64,000 nucleotides of DNA from Allobosea sp. (lineage in GTDB: Bacteria; Pseudomonadota; Alphaproteobacteria; Rhizobiales; Beijerinckiaceae): contig NZ_JAFKFX010000024.1 of the NCBI RefSeq assembly GCF_017308075.1, positions 310,001-374,000 on the forward strand, read 5' to 3'. Both the position numbers and the translations under genes were made by a program. Below are positions 45,296-53,690 of this stretch, one piece after another (the stretch's first letter is position 1; every line of letters starts with the position of its first letter). Below the pieces are notes generated by a model that saw only the letters and a program-made list of their open reading frames with translations, had not been told where the DNA came from and ran no database searches.

Positions 45296-46693
45296 ATGCC
45301 GATGGCGTCGCTGTCCCGCTGGACGATGAGCTATTTCGCGGCCGCCCTCGGCTTCCTGCTGGCGGCCGAGCTTCTCGTCATCGCCGGCATCGGCTATCCC
45401 GGCGCCGGGCTCCTCGAACCCGCGACCCTCGTGGTCGTCCATGTCGTGGCGATCGGCTGGCTCAGCCTCGCCATGGCCGGCGCGCTGCTTCAGTTCGTTC
45501 CTGTGCTGGTCGCGCGCCCCCTCGCCTTTCCGGGGCTCGCCCTCCCGGCCCTGCTCTCGCTTCTATCCGGGCTCCTTTTGCTCTGCGCCGGTTTCGCCAG
45601 CCTCGCCGGCTGGACCGACTGGCCGGTGGCGCTGATGCCGCTGGCCGCCCTGGCGCTGCTCGGCGGTTTCCTGCTGCTGGGGCTGATGCTCGTCGCGACA
45701 TTGCTGAGCGCGAGGCCGGTGACGCTGTTCGCACGCTTCGTCCTGATCGGGCTCGGCTGCCTGCTCGTCACCGTTATCAGCGGTGCGACCTTCGCCGCCA
45801 TCCTCTCCGGCCGCGGCGACTGGCTTGGAGAGATCGCCCTCCTGCCCGCCGGCCTGCCCTTCCATGCCCTGCTTGGCTTCGGCGGCTGGCTCGGACTGAT
45901 CGCCTTCGGCGTCAGCTACCGGCTCCTCGTCATGTTCCTGATGGCGCCGGAGCCGCCGGCCCGGCAGGTTCGCCTCGTTTTGATCTTCGGCGGCCTCGGT
46001 CTCGGCCTCGCGCTCGCCGGGCTGCTCGCCCCGCTTGCGGATGTAGGGCTCGGGGCCGGCTTCGCCGTGGCGCCGCTCGGAGCGCTGGCGCTCGCAAGTG
46101 CCTTCTATGGCCGCGATATTCTCGTCCTCTATCGCGCGCGCCGGCGCAAAGCGCTCGAGATCAACATGCTGGCGAGCATTCCGGCCTTCGCGGCGCTCGG
46201 CATCGGGCTGCCGCTTCTGCCCGTCGTGACCGCGGCGGACGCACCGGAGAGCTGGCTCGCAGCATCGGTCTTCCTCCTGGTTTTCGGCTGGCTCGGCGGA
46301 CTGACCCTGGCGCAGCTCATGAAGATCGTCTCCTTCATGACCTGGCTCGAAACCTATGCCTCGCGACTCGGGCGCGGACCGGCGCCGCGGGTCGGCGATC
46401 TCGTCGCCATGCCCCGCTCCGGGCTCTGGTTCATGCTCTACTATGCCGGCGTCGCGCTCGGGACAGTCGCGCTCGCCGCCGGGCTCGCCACCGCCTTCAG
46501 ATATGCCATGCTGCCGGCCCTGATCGGGACCGCCGGCATCGCCTGCGAGCTGATGAGGGTGCGGCGCTTGTCCGAAATCAAGGCCGAGCAACGGCCGCCC
46601 TTCCATGAATTCCCGCGGCTGCTGCTGGCACGCGCCGAGGAAAGGAGACAACCTCATGCCGACGACCGAACCGCTGCAAATCCGCGAGCTTGA
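45296..46693 (+). CDS. Polytopic membrane protein of the nor/nir island (haem-copper-oxidase-like?)
   Basis: 465 aa from the ATG at 45296, which has CGGGAG ahead of it. About twelve hydrophobic helices. Conserved-looking His within helices appear in LVVVHVVAIGWLSLAMAGAL and LLPAGLPFHALLGFGGWLG, a pattern reminiscent of distant cytochrome-oxidase-subunit-I-like or NnrS-like proteins that bind haem or copper. No complete six-His set is visible, so it is not a normal oxidase. Its gene overlaps the next by 38 bp, indicating coupling. Function unknown; I would treat it as an NO-related membrane factor. The family itself I do not firmly recognise. Confidence 0.7.
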   Translation: MPMASLSRWTMSYFAAALGFLLAAELLVIAGIGYPGAGLLEPATLVVVHVVAIGWLSLAMAGALLQFVPVLVARPLAFPGLALPALLSLLSGLLLLCAGFASLAGWTDWPVALMPLAALALLGGFLLLGLMLVATLLSARPVTLFARFVLIGLGCLLVTVISGATFAAILSGRGDWLGEIALLPAGLPFHALLGFGGWLGLIAFGVSYRLLVMFLMAPEPPARQVRLVLIFGGLGLGLALAGLLAPLADVGLGAGFAVAPLGALALASAFYGRDILVLYRARRRKALEINMLASIPAFAALGIGLPLLPVVTAADAPESWLAASVFLLVFGWLGGLTLAQLMKIVSFMTWLETYASRLGRGPAPRVGDLVAMPRSGLWFMLYYAGVALGTVALAAGLATAFRYAMLPALIGTAGIACELMRVRRLSEIKAEQRPPFHEFPRLLLARAEERRQPHADDRTAANPRA

Positions 46694-47198
46694 CGTCAGG
46701 CCGGCGCTGCGTGCCGGCGAGGAGCCGTTCCAGGCGATCATGGACGCCGTCAGCACGCTGGCGCCCGGCCAGTCGCTGCGCCTGATCGCACCGTTCCGGC
46801 CAGTGCCGCTGTTTTCGGTGATGGCCAATCGCGGCTTCGCCGCGAGCGACCGCGCCATCGGCAATGGCGACTGGGAGGTTACCTTCTCGCCGGTTGCGGC
46901 GGAGCAGGACGACAGGGCGGGCCTCGCCGTCGGCAGCAGCCCCTCGGCCGTATCCTGGGGAACCCCGATCGAGGAGCTCGATCTGCGCGATCTCGATCCG
47001 CCGGAGCCGATGGTCCGAATCCTGGAAGCGCTGGAGGATCTGCAGGCCGGCGACGTGCTGTTCGCCCTGCTGGTGCGCGAGCCGGTGTTCCTGTTCCCGG
47101 AGCTGGCGAAGCGCCAGCATGAATGGGCCGGCAATTTCGACGAATCGGGCGCGACCTATCGCCTGCTGGTCCGCCATGGCGGCGGGAGCACGCACTGA
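46656..47198 (+). CDS. Tandem DUF2249 protein
   Basis: 180 aa from the ATG at 46656, with AAAGGAGA ahead. Two DUF2249 domains lie in tandem: residues 8-85 ([38 protein letters not shown]) and 108-178 ([33 protein letters not shown]). The start overlaps the upstream membrane-protein gene by 38 bp and its stop overlaps the next ATG by 1 bp, so the three are coupled. Family function unsettled; a part in metal or thiol transfer to NirK or NorCB is inference. Confidence 0.85.
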   Translation: MPTTEPLQIRELDVRPALRAGEEPFQAIMDAVSTLAPGQSLRLIAPFRPVPLFSVMANRGFAASDRAIGNGDWEVTFSPVAAEQDDRAGLAVGSSPSAVSWGTPIEELDLRDLDPPEPMVRILEALEDLQAGDVLFALLVREPVFLFPELAKRQHEWAGNFDESGATYRLLVRHGGGSTH

Positions 47199-47482
47199 TG
47201 AGCGCCCCGCTGGAACGTCTGGTCGAGATCGCCCTGCGCGACGTGCTCGACCCCGAGATGGGCCGCAGCGTCGTCGATCTCGGCCTGATCTACGCCATCG
47301 CCTCGACGCCCGAAGGCAAGGTCGCCATCACCATGACGACGACCACGCGCGGCTGTCCCCTCGCCGGCTTCCTCAAGGAGGCTGTCGCAGTGGCAGCCGG
47401 CGCCATAAGCGGGGTCACCTCCGTCGAGGTCGCGCTGACCTACGAACCTGCCTGGGAACCGGCGATGATCGCCGCCGAATGA
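47198..47482 (+). CDS. DUF59/MIP18 metal-sulphur cluster assembly factor
   Basis: 94 aa from the ATG at 47198. MIP18 fold: [39 protein letters not shown] with the conserved cysteine and [16 protein letters not shown]. Relatives (SufT, PaaD) help mature Fe-S proteins. Here it closes the DUF2249 set and precedes nirK, so it may help deliver a metal centre to the denitrification enzymes or to the DUF2249 proteins. Confidence 0.9.
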   Translation: MSAPLERLVEIALRDVLDPEMGRSVVDLGLIYAIASTPEGKVAITMTTTTRGCPLAGFLKEAVAVAAGAISGVTSVEVALTYEPAWEPAMIAAE

Positions 47483-47486
47483 CCCC

Positions 47487-47515
47487 GACGATCATGCGTC
47501 AGGCGCATGATCGTC
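47487..47515. terminator. Hairpin between the DUF59 gene and nirK
   Basis: Perfect 12-bp arms GACGATCATGCG/CGCATGATCGTC with a 5-nt loop, 5 bp after the DUF59 stop and 8 bp before the nirK box. No U-run on the plus strand. Probably the transcript end of the accessory operon. Confidence 0.6.
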
Positions 47516-47522
47516 AAAAATG

Positions 47523-47536
47523 TTGCGCTGCGACAA
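47523..47536. promoter_or_regulatory. NnrR/FNR-like box upstream of nirK
   Basis: TTGCGCTGCGACAA fits TTG-N8-CAA with a TTGCG half-site. It starts 85 bp before the nirK ATG. Confidence 0.75.
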
Positions 47537-47607
47537 AGAGCGATTCAGCCCTGTTCCTAAAGTCTTCTCAACCGGTCGGTGTCCGGCCGTTGGCAAGGAG
47601 ACAAGCC

Positions 47608-48738
47608 ATGGGCGAAGAGTTCAAACTGACCCGCCGCAGCATGCTGGCGGGAGCGGCGGCCACCGGGGCGATCGTCCAGGCTGCGACTTCCACTCCGGCG
47701 CAGGCCCAGGGCGTGATGACCAAGGCGAGCGCTACCGACGTAGCCAAGCTGCCGCGCGTCAAGCCGAAGCTGGTCGATCCCCCGTTCGTCCACGCGCATG
47801 AGCAGATCGCCACCGGCGGTCCGAAGCTCGTCGAGTTCGAGATGACGATCCATGAGAAGAAGATCGTCCTGGACGACGCCGGCACCGAGACCTTCGCCTT
47901 CACCTTCAACGGCACCGTCCCCGGCCCGCTGATGGTCGTGCATGAAGGCGACTATGTCGAGCTGACGCTGATCAACGCCGAAACCAACGAGCTGATGCAC
48001 AATATCGACTTCCATTCGTCGACAGGTGCGCTCGGCGGCGGCGGACTGACCGAGGTCAACCCGGGCGAGAAGGTCGTGCTGCGCTGGAAGGCCACCCGGC
48101 CGGGCGTCTTCGTCTACCACTGCGCCCCTCCGGGCATGGTCCCCTGGCACGTCACTGCCGGCATGAACGGCGCCATCATGGTGCTGCCGCGCGACGGGTT
48201 GAAGGACCATCAGGGCAAGGCGCTGAAATACGACAAGGTCTACTATGTCGGCGAGCAGGACTTCTATGTGCCTCGCGACGAGAAGGGCAACTTCAAGCGC
48301 TATGCCAGCGTCGGCGAGTCGCATGACGACGTCGTCAAGGCGATGCGTACCCTGACCCCGACCCATGTCGTCTTCAACGGCAAGGTCGGCGCCCTGACCG
48401 GCAAGGCGGCCCTGACCGCCAAGGTTGGCGAGACCGTGCTGATCGTCCATTCGCAGGCCAATCGCGACACCCGCCCGCATCTGATCGGCGGCCATGGCGA
48501 CTATGTCTGGGCGACCGGCAAGTTCCGCAACCCGCCGGAGCGCGACCTTGAGACCTGGTTCATCCCCGGCGGCTGCGCGGGAGCAGCGCTCTACACCTTC
48601 CTGCAGCCGGGCATCTACGCCTATGTCAACCACAACCTGATCGAGGCCTTCGAGCTCGGCGCCGCCGGACATTTCAAGGTCGAGGGCGAGTGGAATGACG
48701 ATCTGATGAAGCAGATCATCGCGCCCGCCGGCATCTGA
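47608..48738 (+). CDS. nirK: Copper-containing nitrite reductase NirK
   Basis: 376 aa periplasmic enzyme that reduces nitrite to NO. A twin-arginine signal ([18 protein letters not shown]) precedes two cupredoxin domains. Type 1 copper ligands: His in the [18 protein letters not shown] region, then Cys, His and Met of [19 protein letters not shown]. Type 2 ligands: the second His of NIDFH, the first His of YHCAPP and the later His in [19 protein letters not shown]. The ATG at 47608 has AAGGAGACAAGCC before it. Class I NirK by length. A downstream U-rich hairpin separates it from nirV. Confidence 0.97.
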   Translation: MGEEFKLTRRSMLAGAAATGAIVQAATSTPAQAQGVMTKASATDVAKLPRVKPKLVDPPFVHAHEQIATGGPKLVEFEMTIHEKKIVLDDAGTETFAFTFNGTVPGPLMVVHEGDYVELTLINAETNELMHNIDFHSSTGALGGGGLTEVNPGEKVVLRWKATRPGVFVYHCAPPGMVPWHVTAGMNGAIMVLPRDGLKDHQGKALKYDKVYYVGEQDFYVPRDEKGNFKRYASVGESHDDVVKAMRTLTPTHVVFNGKVGALTGKAALTAKVGETVLIVHSQANRDTRPHLIGGHGDYVWATGKFRNPPERDLETWFIPGGCAGAALYTFLQPGIYAYVNHNLIEAFELGAAGHFKVEGEWNDDLMKQIIAPAGI

Positions 48739-48746
48739 CCGGCCAT

Positions 48747-48771
48747 GCCTCCCCGCCTCGTGCGGGGAGGC
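48747..48771 (+). terminator. Rho-independent terminator between nirK and nirV
   Basis: Perfect 10-bp arms GCCTCCCCGC/GCGGGGAGGC, 5-nt loop, 9 bp past the nirK stop, followed by GCTCTTTCTTTC. Readthrough probably supplies nirV at a lower level, as no new NnrR-like box lies before nirV. Confidence 0.8.
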
Positions 48772-48797
48772 GCTCTTTCTTTCGGCGACAGGAGGCG

Positions 48798-49688
48798 ATG
48801 ATGGCCACGACGCTGCGCATGGGACTTCCGGTGCTGACGACCTCGCTCGGACTCCTGTTCATGGCAGGAGCGGCCACGCTGCTGTTGACGGCGCAGCCAC
48901 GGCCCTCCGTCCCGCTGGTGCCGCTGCCCCAGACGGCGATCGTGCCGCCGATGACGATGATGCACAGGCTCGACGGCGAATATCTGCGCGTCGGGCGGCC
49001 GGTCGATGCGCCGCGCGTCGCTGTCACGCTCGACAAGCCGCTGGTGATCATGCGCTACCAGGTCACCGTCGCCGACTATACGCGCTGCGTCGCGGCCGGA
49101 GCCTGCAAGCGACTGGACGGCAAGGCAGCGCGCGGCGACCTGCCGGCGACCGGCGTCAGCCATGGCGACGCCAGCGACTATGCCGCCTGGCTGTCGGCTT
49201 CGACGGGGCTGAGATGGCGGCTGCCGACAGATCGGGAATGGGCTCACGCGGCCGGCACGCGCTTCATCGACGATGCGCGTGGCTTCGACGGCGACAACGC
49301 CAATCCCGCCTTGCGCTGGCTCGCCGACTATGACCGCGAGAGCGCCCGCAAGCAGGCGAGCGATCCTGCGCCGCGGCCGGTCGGCAGCTTCGGCGCCAAT
49401 GAGCACGGCGTCCACGACATGGCCGGCAATGTCTGGGAATGGACCCAGAGCTGCCTGCGCCGCGTCTCGCTCGACGCCGCCGGCAAGACGACCGGCGAGA
49501 CCACGAATTGCGGAGCCTATGTGGTCGAGGGCCAGCACCGCGCCGTGATGACCTCGTTCATCCGCAATCCCAAGAGCGGCGGCTGCTCGGTCGGCACCCC
49601 GCCGGACAATCTCGGCTTCCGCCTGGTCAAGGAGCAGCGCTGGCAGGACCGGGTTCCGGCCGGGCTGCGCAGGCTGCTGCCGGCATGA
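48798..49688 (+). CDS. nirV: NirV, formylglycine-generating-enzyme-like protein
   Basis: 296 aa. N-terminal membrane segment or signal (LPVLTTSLGLLFMAGAATLLL), then an FGE/sulfatase-modifying-factor fold: MRYQVTVADYTRCVAAGACK, DYAAWLSASTGLRWRLPTDREW, HGVHDMAGNVWEWTQSCLRR, with the final GFRLVKEQ. NirV accompanies nirK in several Hyphomicrobiales; its role is unknown. The FGE active-site cysteines are not obviously conserved. The stop overlaps the norE start (ATGA). Confidence 0.9.
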   Translation: MMATTLRMGLPVLTTSLGLLFMAGAATLLLTAQPRPSVPLVPLPQTAIVPPMTMMHRLDGEYLRVGRPVDAPRVAVTLDKPLVIMRYQVTVADYTRCVAAGACKRLDGKAARGDLPATGVSHGDASDYAAWLSASTGLRWRLPTDREWAHAAGTRFIDDARGFDGDNANPALRWLADYDRESARKQASDPAPRPVGSFGANEHGVHDMAGNVWEWTQSCLRRVSLDAAGKTTGETTNCGAYVVEGQHRAVMTSFIRNPKSGGCSVGTPPDNLGFRLVKEQRWQDRVPAGLRRLLPA

Positions 49689-50236
49689 ACGCACACACTC
49701 CGCCGGCCAGCCTCACCGTGGGCCAGCCGACCAGCGAAGGCGGCATGGAGCTCCTGCTCTGGATCCTGATCTGGAGCGAGTTCGCCGTCTTCGGCGCGTT
49801 TCTCGTCGCCTTCCTGATCCTCGGGCTGATCGATCCGCCGGCACTGGCAAAGCTGCATGGCGCACTCGACCTGCCGCTCGCCGGCGCCGCCACGGCGATA
49901 CTGCTCACCAGCGGCTTCTTCGCCGCCCGCGCCGCCTTCGGCCGTCGGCCGCGCTGGAACCTGGTCGCCGCCGCGCTCGGCGGACTCGGCTTCGTCGCGC
50001 TCAAGCTCGTCGCCTATAGTCACGAGATCCCCGCCATCACCGCCGTGGAGAGCCGCCTCGTCGAGCTCTATTTCCTGATCACCGGCTTCCATCTCGCCCA
50101 TGTGCTCTTCGTCGCGCTGATCATGCTCGCCATCGCCTGGCGGCCGACGCCGCGCCGGACCGGGACCATTGCCGCCATCTGGCACGCGATCGACCTGGTC
50201 TGGCTCCTGATCCTGCCCATTATCTATCTGGGGTGA
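49685..50236 (+). CDS. norE: NorE, cytochrome c oxidase subunit III-like protein
   Basis: 183 aa from the ATG overlapping nirV. Five membrane helices, starting with MELLLWILIWSEFAVFGAFL and ending HAIDLVWLLILPIIYLG. The paired residues LYFLITGFHLAHVLF are typical of subunit III-like NorE. NorE (with NorF) aids full NO reductase activity but is not part of the core enzyme. Confidence 0.92.
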   Translation: MNAHTPPASLTVGQPTSEGGMELLLWILIWSEFAVFGAFLVAFLILGLIDPPALAKLHGALDLPLAGAATAILLTSGFFAARAAFGRRPRWNLVAAALGGLGFVALKLVAYSHEIPAITAVESRLVELYFLITGFHLAHVLFVALIMLAIAWRPTPRRTGTIAAIWHAIDLVWLLILPIIYLG

Positions 50237-50237
50237 G

Positions 50238-50501
50238 ATGTCGTCCCTTCGCGATCTGCCGCTCCCCATCGTGCTCGGCGCCCTGCTTCTGGCGACCGGG
50301 CTCGGCCTGCTCGCCAGCCTGCACCTTGCGCCGCTGCCGCGCGGGCTCGCCATCGCCGCATTGAGCCTGGTCAAGGCGGCGCTCCTCGTGATCGGCTTCA
50401 TGCGGCTGCAGCAGGAAAGCCGGGTGCTCGCCGGAGCGCTCATCGGCTATGCGGCTCTGCTCTGCGCCCTGGCAGGTCTGCGGATCGCCCTTTCCGCGTA
50501 G
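50238..50501 (+). CDS. norF: NorF-like, cytochrome oxidase subunit IV-type membrane protein
   Basis: 87 aa with three membrane helices (LPIVLGALLLATGLGLLASL, LAIAALSLVKAALLVIGFM, LIGYAALLCALAGLRIAL). It follows norE by 1 bp. Small subunit IV-like proteins in this position are named NorF and support NO reductase. It is the last gene of the nirV-norE-norF run. Confidence 0.82.
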   Translation: MSSLRDLPLPIVLGALLLATGLGLLASLHLAPLPRGLAIAALSLVKAALLVIGFMRLQQESRVLAGALIGYAALLCALAGLRIALSA

Positions 50502-50510
50502 CGCGCGGGC

Positions 50511-50524
50511 TTGAATGCTGGCAA
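50511..50524. promoter_or_regulatory. NnrR/FNR-like box upstream of the regulator gene
   Basis: TTGAATGCTGGCAA fits TTG-N8-CAA (complement half-site TTGCC). It starts about 103-109 bp before the regulator start, depending on the start chosen, and suggests autoregulation. Confidence 0.5.
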
Positions 50525-50613
50525 TGTTTGCGCTCAAATCCGGCGCCGCCGGCCGGGTCCGGCGGCTTTGTCGCGGGCGAGATGTCCGGCCCGCCAAAAG
50601 GAAAGACGATACC

Positions 50614-51306
50614 GTGGGAATGGACCGCAGCGTCCTGCGCAGCATTCCGCTGTTCGCGACGATGGGCGACGAACAGCTCGACCGCATGACGGCGCAGGCG
50701 AATGCACGCCGGGTCCCTCAGGGCGAATCCGTCTTCGAGCAGGGCGACCCGGCCAAGGCCTTCTACCTCCTGCTGCACGGCCGGCTGAAGGTCACGCAAG
50801 TCACCCGCGATGGCCAGCAGATCATCGTGCGCGTTGTCCATCCCGGCGACCTGTTCGGCTTCACCCGGGCCCTCGGCCGCCCCGACTATCCGGGCACGGC
50901 GACGGCGGCGGTCGACAGTCTGGTCGCGAGCTGGCCGACCGAGTCCTGGGACGGTTTCGTCGAGAACAATCCGCAGCTCGCGATGAGCGCGATCCGCACG
51001 ATCGGCCAGCGCCTCGACGAGGCCCATACCCGCATCCGCGAAATGTCGACCGAGGAGGTCGAGCGCCGCGTCGCCCATGCGGTGCTGCGACTGGTCGAGC
51101 AGGCCGGTATGCGTGTCGAGACCGGGATGCGCGTCGACTTCCCGATCTCGCGCCGCGACATCGCCGAAATGACCGGCACGACGCTGCATACCGTCTCGCG
51201 CATTCTCAGTGCCTGGGAGACGCAAGGGCTGGTCGAGGGCGGACGCCAGCGGCTGGTGGTCTGCGATGCCGCCGCCCTCACCCGACTGGCCGAGAACGCC
51301 GAATAG
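50614..51306 (+). CDS. nnrR: NnrR/DNR-type Crp-Fnr family regulator of denitrification
   Basis: About 230 aa. GTG at 50614 has AAGGAAAG at the right distance; ATG at 50620 is two codons later. N-terminal cyclic-nucleotide-like sensor domain (VPQGESVFEQGDPAKAFYLL, VHPGDLFGFTRALG), long dimer helix, C-terminal helix-turn-helix ISRRDIAEMTGTTLHTVSRI. It has no N-terminal cysteine cluster (the only Cys is near the C-terminus), so it is not an oxygen-sensing FNR; DNR/NnrR relatives sense NO through haem. The recognition helix has His where E. coli FNR has Glu in VETISR, consistent with TTGCG-type half-sites at the six boxes in this window. Confidence 0.9.
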   Translation: MGMDRSVLRSIPLFATMGDEQLDRMTAQANARRVPQGESVFEQGDPAKAFYLLLHGRLKVTQVTRDGQQIIVRVVHPGDLFGFTRALGRPDYPGTATAAVDSLVASWPTESWDGFVENNPQLAMSAIRTIGQRLDEAHTRIREMSTEEVERRVAHAVLRLVEQAGMRVETGMRVDFPISRRDIAEMTGTTLHTVSRILSAWETQGLVEGGRQRLVVCDAAALTRLAENAE

Positions 51307-51348
51307 CGCACCGCCGGAGCGGTACGCCATTCGCGGCCGTCTTGAGAA

Positions 51349-52554
51349 TCAAGCCTGCTGCGCGACGGATGGCGCCTTCGCGCCGAGGCGGGCGCCGGTC
51401 AGCACCTGCCAATAGGCCAGCGCGAACACCAGGAAGGCCAGCGACCAGGACAGCGCCGCGACATGCAGCAACGCGGCCGGACCATGGCCGAGCGCCGAGC
51501 AGATCCGCGCGACCGTGCCGATGACGACCAGGACGTAACAGGCCTGGGTCGCGGCCGTTGCGACGAGCGGCCGGCCGGTATGGCCGAGGCTGGCCCGCGA
51601 CATCACCGCGAGGGTCATGGTACCGAAGGCGCCGGCAGTCCAGGCATGAAGGCCGGCGCCGGTGCTGACGAAGCCGAAGCTTGCGGCCGCCGTCAGGGCG
51701 AAGCCGACAGGCACGAAGAGATAGCCGACATGCAGGATGATCAGCAGCGGATTGCGCCAGCAGCGGTCGCCGGCCCAGCGCGCCAATCTGACGAGATTGA
51801 GCAAGGCGGCGATCCCGAGCACGAGGCCGCTCGCCGGAGAATCCGGCAGCGCGACCCATAGCACCAGAGCGATGGCGCTGGCGGCCAGCACGAGCTTGTC
51901 GAAACCGGCGAAGGGCACGGGCAGACGTCCCGCGCCGCGCTGCGCCAGCCAATTGCGCGTGAAGCTCGGCACGATCCGCCCGGCGATCAGCAGGACCAAC
52001 ATCAGGACGACGGCGATGGCGAACCGCCGGGAGATTTCGGCGCCTCCGGTCAGGCCGGCCTCAAGATGGAAGGCGAGATTGGCGGCGAGCAGCAGGCAGA
52101 CCAGCACGACGACCTTGAGATTGCGCCAGTTGCGGCCGGCCAGAATCTCGCGCGCGGCCGCCGCGGCGAGCAGCAGCAGGAAAAGCGCGTCGACCGCCAT
52201 GGCCAAGCGCCAGCCGATCCAGGCCGAGGCCGAGACGGCTATACGGCCGGCGAGCCAGGCGAGGACGAGGACGAGCAAGGGCGTGCCCTGAACCGGAAGC
52301 CGGCCGGTCCAGTTCGGGATCGCGGTCAGCAGGAAGCCGGCGATCGCAGCCGCCTGATAGCCGAACAGCATTTCATGGATATGCCAGTCGATCGGCCCGA
52401 ACGCCGTCGGAACGGTGAGATGCCCGGTGACGAAGGGCAGCCAGACCAGGATCGTCAGCCCGGCCTGCAGCGCCGCGAGCAGAAAGAACGGACGAAAGCC
52501 ATAAGAGAGCAGAGCGGGCCCCTCATAGGAGCGCAGTCGCGGAATGGGCGCCAT
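51349..52554 (-). CDS. nnrS: NnrS family protein
   Basis: 401 aa, about twelve membrane helices. Typical NnrS landmarks: GPALLSYGFRPFFLLAALQA at the start, PFVTGHLTVPTAFGPIDWHIHEMLFGYQAAAI, then HVGYLFVPVGFAL and GTMTLAVMSRASLGHTGRPL near the end. NnrS is a haem- and copper-binding membrane protein, controlled by NnrR in Rhodobacter, and lessens NO or nitrosative damage. Start at ATG 52554 with GGGAGAACC ahead; 93 bp after pseudoazurin on the same strand, so the two are probably one operon. Confidence 0.95.
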   Translation of the reverse strand: MAPIPRLRSYEGPALLSYGFRPFFLLAALQAGLTILVWLPFVTGHLTVPTAFGPIDWHIHEMLFGYQAAAIAGFLLTAIPNWTGRLPVQGTPLLVLVLAWLAGRIAVSASAWIGWRLAMAVDALFLLLLAAAAAREILAGRNWRNLKVVVLVCLLLAANLAFHLEAGLTGGAEISRRFAIAVVLMLVLLIAGRIVPSFTRNWLAQRGAGRLPVPFAGFDKLVLAASAIALVLWVALPDSPASGLVLGIAALLNLVRLARWAGDRCWRNPLLIILHVGYLFVPVGFALTAAASFGFVSTGAGLHAWTAGAFGTMTLAVMSRASLGHTGRPLVATAATQACYVLVVIGTVARICSALGHGPAALLHVAALSWSLAFLVFALAYWQVLTGARLGAKAPSVAQQA

Positions 52555-52647
52555 GATGGTTCTCCCAGCGGCAACAGGCGCGGCCGGCCGGCCGCGCCTT
52601 CTCTTCACGAGCCTGATGATGGTCGGCGGCGCATCTGCGCGGCCGGC

Positions 52648-53076
52648 TCACTTCGCCTTGGCCACCAGATCGGCGAAGATCGCCTTGGCCTTGCCCGGGT
52701 GCTTGGCCGCCGCGGCCGCATCGAGATTGGTCGGGTCGCCGACCACGACCAGCGCGACCATGCCCATGCCGTAATGCGGCTTGCACTTGATGCCGTAGAC
52801 ACCGGGCTCCTTGAAGGTGATGTCGACCTGCTCGTTCAGCTTGCCGATGAAGGGCGCCGCGCCGGCCGGCATCATCTCGGGGACGCTCTCGGCATTGTGG
52901 CTCTTGTCGGTCGGCAGGAATTTCACGGTGTCGCCGGGCGCGATCTTGATCAGCGCCGGCTCGAACACCATGGCTCCGGCAGCGCCCTTGTTGAGCATCT
53001 TGACCTCGACTTCCGCCGCATTCGCGCCGGCCGCGGCCAGGGTCATCAACGCGCCGGCCAGAATCATCTTGAACAT
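52648..53076 (-). CDS. Pseudoazurin, periplasmic electron carrier
   Basis: 142 aa type 1 copper protein. Signal peptide [17 protein letters not shown], then a cupredoxin fold with ligands in [12 protein letters not shown] (His) and [19 protein letters not shown] (Cys, His, Met). It donates electrons to NirK and possibly to cytochrome-dependent steps. An NnrR-like box lies 78-91 bp upstream, and nnrS follows. Confidence 0.96.
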   Translation of the reverse strand: MFKMILAGALMTLAAAGANAAEVEVKMLNKGAAGAMVFEPALIKIAPGDTVKFLPTDKSHNAESVPEMMPAGAAPFIGKLNEQVDITFKEPGVYGIKCKPHYGMGMVALVVVGDPTNLDAAAAAKHPGKAKAIFADLVAKAK

Positions 53077-53153
53077 CTTTTTTCTCCTTCAGCGCAGCGG
53101 GTTCGTCAGCCCCTCGCTGCACCGCAACATTAGCTGCGGCGGCGCGATGCACT

Positions 53154-53167
53154 TTGCGAAATGGCAA
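53154..53167. promoter_or_regulatory. NnrR/FNR-like box upstream of pseudoazurin-nnrS
   Basis: TTGCGAAATGGCAA fits TTG-N8-CAA with a TTGCG half-site; arms TTTGC/GCAAA flank it, as in the norC site. Confidence 0.75.
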
Positions 53168-53287
53168 ACATCGCGAAGATTGGCCGCGGCCTGCCCCTGC
53201 AGCGGCGGACGTGTCTCCGGAACCGCGCCCAGACGGCCGGAATTTCGCATCCGTGGAATCGCTTGGGGAGGAAACCTGAAGCGCGAT

Positions 53288-53659
53288 CTAAAGCTCGCGC
53301 AGCGCCGCCGCGCCCGCCTGGGCGCTGCGGCCAATCTCGGCGAAGAGCAGAGCCAGCTCCTCGAAAACGCTGCGGTCGTTCTCCGCCTCGGTCAGCGAGT
53401 CGAGATCGGATAGGAAGCCGAGCAGCGCTGCGATCCGCTCCTTGTGATCGCGCGCCTTGGCGAGCTGCCGGCGGGATTCGCGCCGGCGTTCGAGCTGGTC
53501 GAACCGCTCGAGCGCGCCGTCGAGCCGCTCGCGGCAGGCGCAGTCTAGGTCCTCCGGCCGCAGCACCCGGCGCAACCGGTCGATCAGCTCGCTCGCGGGG
53601 GTCGCCCGGCTGGTCGGCTCGAAGCCGGGACGCGCTGCTCCGCCTTGGCCGCCGTTCAT
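53288..53659 (-). CDS. Hypothetical helical protein at the end of the ubiTUV run
   Basis: 123 aa from the ATG at 53659, with an AGGAGGCGGGC ribosome-binding site. After a 25-residue flexible start it is almost wholly helical with coiled-coil character (ERFDQLERRRESRRQLAKAR, then DSLTEAENDRSVFEELALLF). Two Cys (DCACRER) lie close together. I do not recognise the family. It follows ubiV by 31 bp and probably belongs to the operon. It may be specific to denitrifying Hyphomicrobiales; that is a guess. Confidence 0.6.
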   Translation of the reverse strand: MNGGQGGAARPGFEPTSRATPASELIDRLRRVLRPEDLDCACRERLDGALERFDQLERRRESRRQLAKARDHKERIAALLGFLSDLDSLTEAENDRSVFEELALLFAEIGRSAQAGAAALREL

Positions 53660-53690
53660 GCCCGCCTCCTTTTCCGCCCTCACCGGCGGT

